Positions 59,252-64,000 of a stretch of DNA of 64,000 nt are shown one piece after another. Numbering within the stretch: position 1 is the stretch's first letter; the number at the start of each line of letters is the position of its first letter. The DNA comes from Lachnospiraceae bacterium. Lineage in GTDB: Bacteria; Bacillota; Clostridia; Lachnospirales; Lachnospiraceae. The translations under genes and the position numbers were made by a program. The notes beneath the pieces are model-generated. The model made no database searches. It was not told the DNA's origin and saw only the letters and a program-made list of their open reading frames with translations. The stretch covers positions 18,744 to 82,743 of the forward strand of contig CAJTIU010000026.1 of NCBI GenBank assembly GCA_910576335.1, given 5' to 3'.

Positions 59252-60649
59252 TCAGAAGGGAAGCTCCATCTGCTCCGGCACCGGCGTAAATCCCTCCGGT
59301 TTTTTTCCCGCTCCGTTGCCGGTGTCCGTTGTCGGCTGCTCCCGTTCCCATCCTTTCTGTCTGCCATATCCGGCAAACATCCGGGGGTTGGAGAAATACT
59401 TCCAGCCGGTGATGCACTGGTTCATTATCTCGTTGATTTCCCGTATCTCCCATTGTTTCGGCTCGTCAAAGGCGTGGTTTAAGGCTTCTTTGTAAAGCTG
59501 CTTGGAGCAGACCGTATCGCCGGGGTAGCTGTCAAGGAAAGCCTGAATCATCCCGGCTTTGGTGTCCTCCGGCATAAAGTCCCGCTGGTGTTCTTTTAGA
59601 TAGCGCACCATTTCCGGGCTGAATGTCAGCTTCCATCTGCCGCTTTTGTAAATCTCCATCGCTTCCGCCCATACTTGGTTTAAATAGGCTCTGGAAGCGG
59701 CTTCGTCCTCTAAAATGTGTGTTTCCGCCTGCTCCGGGCATACCTGTATGGGGATAAAGCGGCGGTTGCCAGAGCGGTCAAGGGGCAGGAAGTCAAGGGC
59801 GTTGGATGTGCCGCCGAACACGCACTGCCTTGGGCGGTCTGCCGGGTGGGTTTCATAGGGTATCTTGTAGACTTCCTTCTGGCGGCTCAAAAATGACTTG
59901 ATTTCCTCTATGCTCCTTGCGTTTGCGGTGGCAATCATCTCTGACATTTCGATTATCCAGTGGCCTTGGAGCTTCCGGTATACGTTATCATCGTCCAGCT
60001 TCCGCAAATCGTCCGAAAACCATTCGTCTTTGACTGCCAGCAGACGAAAGAAGGTGGACTTCCCGGCTCCCTGACCGCCCACCAGACAGAGCATGACTTC
60101 AAACTTGCAGCCGGGAGAAAATGCCCGGTGGATGGCTCCCAACAGAAACAGGCGCAGGGCTTCATAGGTGTACTGGTCTGTGTCTGCCCCTAAAAAATGC
60201 CGCAGACAGAAGCGAACCCGCTCGGTTCCGTCCCATGTCAGGCTGTTCAAATACTCCCGGACGGGGTGATAGCTGTTCTGATGGGCGGCAAGGTCGGCGG
60301 CGTCCTGTATCTTCTTTTCGCTTGTCAGGCCGTAGGTTTCTTCCAGATACAGCCGGATATATTTCATGTCGGTGTCGGTCATGGGGCTGTCCGGGGTTCT
60401 TTTGTAGCCGATAGGTTTTAAAATGTCGGTGCGGTCGGTCAGAAGGTTATAAGCAACCGCCCCGGACAGGAGCGGGTCGCACTGGAACACGGTCAGGCAG
60501 TTGCGGATGCTGTTTCGGAAGCCGCCTTTTTCGGTGGTTTCCAGCAAGGCTTTGACGTCCTCAACGCTCCGGGGCGGCTCGGTGTTTTCTGCCATGTTCT
60601 TTAGTTCCTGCCGTATCTCTGGCGGTAAGTTCTGCCATCCGTCTTTCAA
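59252..60649 (-). CDS. VapE-like P-loop helicase/ATPase
   Basis: 465 residues. A virulence-associated-E domain with Walker A VGGQGAGKSTFFRLLA near residue 192, WIIEMSEM (Walker B region) and FGGTSNALDFLPLDRSGNRRF with the arginine-finger segment. VapE proteins act with a primase in replication of mobile elements. It overlaps the primase gene by 89 bases in another frame. The C-terminal KYFSNPRMFAGYGRQKGWER resembles DNA-binding ends of the family. Confidence 0.88.
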   Translation of the reverse strand: MKDGWQNLPPEIRQELKNMAENTEPPRSVEDVKALLETTEKGGFRNSIRNCLTVFQCDPLLSGAVAYNLLTDRTDILKPIGYKRTPDSPMTDTDMKYIRLYLEETYGLTSEKKIQDAADLAAHQNSYHPVREYLNSLTWDGTERVRFCLRHFLGADTDQYTYEALRLFLLGAIHRAFSPGCKFEVMLCLVGGQGAGKSTFFRLLAVKDEWFSDDLRKLDDDNVYRKLQGHWIIEMSEMIATANARSIEEIKSFLSRQKEVYKIPYETHPADRPRQCVFGGTSNALDFLPLDRSGNRRFIPIQVCPEQAETHILEDEAASRAYLNQVWAEAMEIYKSGRWKLTFSPEMVRYLKEHQRDFMPEDTKAGMIQAFLDSYPGDTVCSKQLYKEALNHAFDEPKQWEIREINEIMNQCITGWKYFSNPRMFAGYGRQKGWEREQPTTDTGNGAGKKPEGFTPVPEQMELPF

Positions 60650-61208
60650 GGTTCCTCACTTCCTTTCCGTGTCCTGTGATTAGGGCTGCCCGCTCTGAAA
60701 GTTCCCCCGATAGAAGTACGTCCATCAGGTATTCCACCCGGCTCATGTTCTGCAGGGCTTCCACAAACCGGGGATTCCATGCTTCATCCGGCTGTCGTGG
60801 GGCGTGTTCCTCCTTCCAGCGGCGCAGGAGATGGTAATAGTCGGACAACACCCGGAAACAGTGCCGCTCCATGCGCTTAAATTTCTGTTCTTCGCTTTCC
60901 CTCCGTAAGCGTGGCCGGATGGGCTGCTTCCCGGTGTTCTTTCTATCCTCATAGGGGATGGAGAAGTCCTGCGCCAGCATGAGGGCGGCTTCCTTACTGC
61001 CGATTCCATAAAGACGGGAAACAAAGTCAATCACGTCCCCGGTGGCTCCGCAGCCGAAACAGTAAAAACGGCGGTCAACCTTCATGCTTGGGTTCTTGTC
61101 GTTGTGGAACGGGCAGACGCACATCCCGTTCCGGTTTACTTTTATTCCATAACGCTCCGCAGCCTGCCTTGTGGTGACGGACTGCTTCACGGCTTCAAAT
61201 ACGTTCAA
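60561..61208 (-). CDS. CHC2 zinc-finger DNA primase
   Basis: 215 residues, only the N-terminal type of a full primase. The Zn motif CPFHNDKNPSMKVDRRFYCFGCG and GDVIDFVSRLYGIGSKEAA are typical of DnaG-type CHC2 domains. The rest is helical and has no TOPRIM motif, so catalysis may be supplied by the host or the protein only loads onto DNA. With VapE it forms the element's replication module. Confidence 0.85.
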   Translation of the reverse strand: MNVFEAVKQSVTTRQAAERYGIKVNRNGMCVCPFHNDKNPSMKVDRRFYCFGCGATGDVIDFVSRLYGIGSKEAALMLAQDFSIPYEDRKNTGKQPIRPRLRRESEEQKFKRMERHCFRVLSDYYHLLRRWKEEHAPRQPDEAWNPRFVEALQNMSRVEYLMDVLLSGELSERAALITGHGKEVRNLERRMAELTARDTAGTKEHGRKHRAAPER

Positions 61209-61231
61209 TAGGCGTTTCCTCCTGATAATCC

Positions 61232-61262
61232 CAACGTGAGCGGCACAATGTCGCTCACGTTG
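61232..61262 (-). repeat. 11-bp stem hairpin between relaxase and primase
   Basis: CAACGTGAGCG pairs perfectly with CGCTCACGTTG around a 9-base loop. Candidate attenuator between mobA and primase. Confidence 0.55.
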
Positions 61263-61333
61263 TCTGTAAATCCATCTTGTTCAAAATGAAAAAGCACCTG
61301 CCAGCGATTTCCAATCACAAAACAAGTGCCTGT

Positions 61334-62923
61334 TTAAAGTTCCATATTCTGTTGTTTCTGTGTCCGGGGCGGCTGGCGTTTCTCTGCCTGCTCCTGCCGG
61401 ATGCGTTCCTGCCGCCCTTTCAGGTTCCCCTGTACGGACGGTTTCTTCCCCGGCTCGGCGGTCTGGCGGTACTGCTCGGACGGCAATACCTGATTGAGCC
61501 AGCGGCGCACATCCCGCAGCACTTTTACATCTGCCTGAACCGCTTCCAGTTCCTCCCCCTGTTCCGGCAGGGCAGAAGCAAGCTGTTCCCGTTCCGCTTC
61601 CAAATCTTTGCGGGAGTAGGAATTGCCTTTCAGGTTGGCTTTCAAATACCGGACGGCGGCATTGTAAGCGTCCAGTTCCTCCCGGTGGCTCTCCGCAAAC
61701 TGCTCCTTTTTCTTCTTCCAGCCGATGGCGGCATACTCCTTATGGACTGGCTTGTTGGCTTCGTATTTGTCAATGTAGGACAGCATGGTGTCGATGGCTT
61801 TGATACGCTTCTCGCTTTTTTTCACGCTCTCCATGACAGAAACGGCGGTCAGGCTGATTTCGTCCAGCCGGGTGTCAAGGCTCTCCACGGTGGAGATTCC
61901 TTTTTTCCGCAGAAAATCCATTGCCGCCTGTACCTTGTTGAAGTCGGCAACTGTGCCTTTGAGCTTCCCTCTGGAAGTCCAGTCGGCACGCTGTCCGCTC
62001 CGCAGTTCTAAATACTGTGAGAGCAGCTCCGGTATGGTCGGTTCCTTCGTCTGCTCCAATGCTTCCATCAGAGCGGCTTTTTTCTCCTTTAAATCGGCAA
62101 TCCAGCCTTTTAAGTGGCGCACCATCTGGCGGATGGACTGCATGAGGGAGTTGGCGGCTTTGATGTCCCGGTTCAGGTTGCCAACGTTGGTCTGGATTCC
62201 TTTCTTCTCCATCTGGCAGGCGGCTGCCCCCATGTGGACGGTGGGGATTTTATCAATCCCCTGTCGGGCATAGGAGCGCAGGTCAAGCCGTTCCGGGCGG
62301 TGATTGGCTTCTAAGTAACGGTTAGCCGTGTCCGCCCATCCCTGCCGCCAGATTTCAGCGTATTTCTGGTCGTTCCAGTCCACGGTGTTCTCCTTATGGC
62401 TTTTCCATCTGCCGGACGGGAGCCGGATTCTTTCGCCGTTTTCGTCAAGGTCGTATACCTTGCGGCATTTGGGGAGCCATTTCCCTTTTTCGTCCATCGC
62501 CCGCATGGTGAGCAGGATATGGGCGTGGGGGTTGCCGTCCCCTTTGTCGTGGATGGCAAAGTCGGCTATCATGCCTTTGGAAACAAAAAACTCCCGGCAG
62601 TAGTCACGGATAAGGTCGGCGTGTTGTTCCGATGGGATTTCCCTTGGGATGGCAAGCACGAACCTCCGGGCAAGCTGGGAGTTCCATTGTTTTTCCTGCG
62701 CTTCGGCAGAGTTCCATAAAGTATTGCGGTCTGCATACTCCGGCGGCGCATGGGGCGGGAGCATGATTTCTTTGTGGGTGACTTCGGTTTTGTAGGGATA
62801 GTATTTCTGTTCTTGGTCGTATTCAGAGAACAGCTTCTCGCCGCTCTGGTAGGCGGCGGCAGAAACAGCGGATTCATTGTTGCTCCGCTTGATGATGGTG
62901 ATTTTACAGTGCGGGCATGGCAA
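61334..62923 (-). CDS. MobA/MobL (MOBQ) relaxase of the IME
   Basis: 529 residues. It opens PCPHCKITIIKRSNNESAV with AAAYQSGEK, the MobA/MobL start. ARRFVLAIPREIP and the metal-binding HDKGDGNPHAHILLTMR (HxH) are the relaxase core, followed by a long helical tail. GGAGGGCGCACATTTGCC precedes ATG 62923. It nicks the IME oriT so that a helper ICE can mobilise it. Different family from the ICE relaxase. Confidence 0.9.
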   Translation of the reverse strand: MPCPHCKITIIKRSNNESAVSAAAYQSGEKLFSEYDQEQKYYPYKTEVTHKEIMLPPHAPPEYADRNTLWNSAEAQEKQWNSQLARRFVLAIPREIPSEQHADLIRDYCREFFVSKGMIADFAIHDKGDGNPHAHILLTMRAMDEKGKWLPKCRKVYDLDENGERIRLPSGRWKSHKENTVDWNDQKYAEIWRQGWADTANRYLEANHRPERLDLRSYARQGIDKIPTVHMGAAACQMEKKGIQTNVGNLNRDIKAANSLMQSIRQMVRHLKGWIADLKEKKAALMEALEQTKEPTIPELLSQYLELRSGQRADWTSRGKLKGTVADFNKVQAAMDFLRKKGISTVESLDTRLDEISLTAVSVMESVKKSEKRIKAIDTMLSYIDKYEANKPVHKEYAAIGWKKKKEQFAESHREELDAYNAAVRYLKANLKGNSYSRKDLEAEREQLASALPEQGEELEAVQADVKVLRDVRRWLNQVLPSEQYRQTAEPGKKPSVQGNLKGRQERIRQEQAEKRQPPRTQKQQNMEL

Positions 62924-62954
62924 ATGTGCGCCCTCCTTTCTCCCGGATTCCGGG

Positions 62955-62991
62955 CAAAAAAATAGCAGGATACCTTTTCAGATTTCCTGCT
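62955..62991 (-). terminator. Terminator of the VanZ gene
   Basis: Minus-strand AGCAGGA/TCCTGCT stem (62964-62970 and 62985-62991) followed by ATTTTTTTG. Confidence 0.75.
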
Positions 62992-63060
62992 TGGGTATGC
63001 CACTGGTGGGCGACGAGTTATTTAGTTTTTTGATAGACTGTCAGTTCGACAAACTGGAAT

Positions 63061-63558
63061 CTACATATTAGCCAAGAGCAAAATTGCAATAAATAATGTT
63101 AAAATAATTGCCCCAATAAAACTGATAATGTTTATAAATTTTATCCAGCCTTTTTTTGATACTTTTGAAATAGAAACAGCAATAGCAATACCTATAATCC
63201 CACCTAATGAGTTGGAAATCATATCTGTAATATCACTTGCACCAATAGCAAAAACAAACTGTATTATTTCAAATATAAGGCTTGTGCAAATAATAGGTAT
63301 GAATTGTTTTAACAACGACTTTTCTTCCCTTAGAACATGAATAAATAAGCCATAAGGTATAAAGGCTAATGCATTTTGAATAATCTCACCAAAATCTATT
63401 TTCCCATTTACTATAACTGATTGACCAAACGGAATTAAATTGATGTTTTTTATGTGTGGTAAATTCTCAAAGGAAAACTGTAACTTAAAAATAATAATCC
63501 ACGTCAAAGCAAGCAAATAAAATATAAATAATCCTAAAGTAAATCTTTTTGATTTCAC
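63061..63558 (-). CDS. VanZ-family membrane protein
   Basis: 165 residues from GTG 63558 (AGGAGGGATTTAA upstream). Four to five membrane helices: FIFYLLALTWIIIFKLQF, IIQNALAFIPYGLFIHVL, IICTSLIFEIIQFVFAIG, and IISFIGAIILTLFIAILLL. NLIPFG and the NALAFIPYG segment are VanZ-like hallmarks. VanZ gives low-level teicoplanin resistance in Tn1546, but most homologs have no known function. AT-rich, with its own terminator, so cargo of the IME. Confidence 0.75.
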   Translation of the reverse strand: MKSKRFTLGLFIFYLLALTWIIIFKLQFSFENLPHIKNINLIPFGQSVIVNGKIDFGEIIQNALAFIPYGLFIHVLREEKSLLKQFIPIICTSLIFEIIQFVFAIGASDITDMISNSLGGIIGIAIAVSISKVSKKGWIKFINIISFIGAIILTLFIAILLLANM

Positions 63559-63713
63559 TTAAATCCCTCCTCTTGCACTAATAATAATCACGATTTGTCA
63601 CTGGCTCTATTATACGCTATCTCATAAAAAAAGTATAGCCGGATTTCAGAAAATTTGTCGGGCGGAAACAGCTTGCAGTGCAATGTGATTCCGTCCTGCA
63701 AGTCCACAAAGGG

Positions 63714-63890
63714 GTAGCTGGCGTAAGCCAGCGCAGGGGAAGTGTAGCTTCCCCTGTGATGATTGGAGCAGAGCGGAAATCATTTGCTGTCCGCAGGACG
63801 CTCCCGGCAGGGCGCAATGCACCACTTCCCGAAGTGGTGTATAATTGCGTTCTATCCAAGAACTCGGATAGGGCGCATTATCCGAGATTT
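63714..63890. other. oriT-like palindrome cluster of the IME
   Basis: Stems: GCTGGC/GCCAGC (63717-63732), AGGGGAAG/CTTCCCCT (63735-63755), CACCACTTC/GAAGTGGTG extended by CGCAAT/ATTGCG (63813-63849), and CTCGGATA/TATCCGAG (63863-63886) followed by a T-rich run. This layout next to a MobA/MobL gene is typical of an origin of transfer. A plus-strand frame through it has no ribosome site. Beyond, a minus-strand frame (63911 to the edge) is open but unidentified. Confidence 0.5.
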
Positions 63891-64000
63891 TTAATTATCC
63901 GAGGAAATTCTTAAAAACCTTTTGTATGCGGGGGTTCATGCAAAAAATCTCGGATAAAATTTATCCACATGGGCATAGTACAGTTAAAGCTATCAAACAG

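Larger units (their letters stand above)
35610..64000. mobile_element. Tn1549/CTn4-type integrative conjugative element, right end outside the window
   Basis: A contiguous GC-rich block with serine recombinase, relaxase, MobC and a transfer operon in the order known from C. difficile CTn4-like elements (VirB6, PrgI, VirB4, NlpC/P60, DUF4315, DUF4366). The coupling protein and the start of Maff2 are expected beyond the nested element at 57039-64000. Confidence 0.85.
57039..64000. mobile_element. Nested mobilizable element (IME) inserted in the Maff2 gene
   Basis: Begins where the Maff2 frame breaks. It contains a serine recombinase, a small transposon protein, a VapE-like helicase, a CHC2 primase, a MobA/MobL relaxase, VanZ-family cargo and an oriT-like region. 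It lacks mating-channel genes and the ICE 23-bp hairpins. Right end not reached. Confidence 0.8.

Noticed and set aside
63678..63914. 78-residue plus-strand frame through the palindrome cluster
   Set aside because: It lies across several hairpins, has no ribosome site, and the stems explain the sequence better as an origin of transfer.

Overview
The window reads as a chromosome segment of an anaerobic Firmicute, most likely a gut Lachnospiraceae (Clostridium cluster XIVa). The pointers are pyrophosphate-type phosphofructokinases, rubrerythrin, an [FeFe]-hydrogenase-like protein, very large soluble PAS/GAF hybrid histidine kinases, and Tn1549/CTn4-type conjugation genes. The species cannot be fixed from the sequence alone.

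1-15.2 kb is resident chromosome: the end of glycerol kinase (glpK) with a short DUF1667-like gene, a PPi-type phosphofructokinase, an EssB-like pseudokinase with a secreted Ig-like partner, an OmpR-type two-component system, a sulfotransferase, and two hybrid histidine kinases. 15.2-22.2 kb is an accessory scar: fragments of an XRE regulator, a membrane protein, an ISAs1 transposase and a Tn916-type integrase lie among an intact PadR gene, an ABC exporter with its XRE/helical-repeat regulator, and a DUF4143 ATPase. 22.5-35.3 kb is chromosome again: a second PPi-type phosphofructokinase, a GT2 glycosyltransferase, rubrerythrin, the hydrogenase-like protein, two more hybrid kinases, a Nudix hydrolase, thioredoxin, a UPF0145 protein, an integrase C-terminal scrap and tRNA-Pro(GGG). 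This chromosomal part carries a dispersed family of small palindromic elements with ends GTTACTRTTCAC/GTGAAYAGTAAC. Two copies have exact 8-bp flanking duplications, so the family looks like an unclassified miniature transposable element.

From about 35.6 kb to the right edge lies an integrative conjugative element (ICE) of the Tn1549/CTn4 type. It has a large serine recombinase, small element proteins, a sigma-like regulator, a lantibiotic-type immunity cargo (two ABC transporters, a two-component system and a 57-aa membrane protein), an XRE regulator, a MOB relaxase and MobC, and a minus-strand transfer operon (DUF4316, Cys-rich VLP, DUF4366, DUF4315, NlpC/P60, VirB4, PrgI, VirB6/TrbL, Maff2). 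An AT-rich caspase-like protease gene sits on the opposite strand between mobC and the relaxase. The ICE backbone carries 12 copies of a 23-bp hairpin, several of them directly upstream of Shine-Dalgarno sites, and three backbone genes appear to start at AUA or AUC.

At 57.04 kb the Maff2 gene is cut by a second element, a mobilizable element (IME) running past the window edge. It carries its own serine recombinase, a VapE-like helicase, a CHC2 primase, a MobA/MobL relaxase, a VanZ-family gene and an oriT-like palindrome cluster. The window is therefore nested: an IME inside an ICE next to tRNA-Pro, and an immunity module and a caspase gene carried as cargo inside the ICE.
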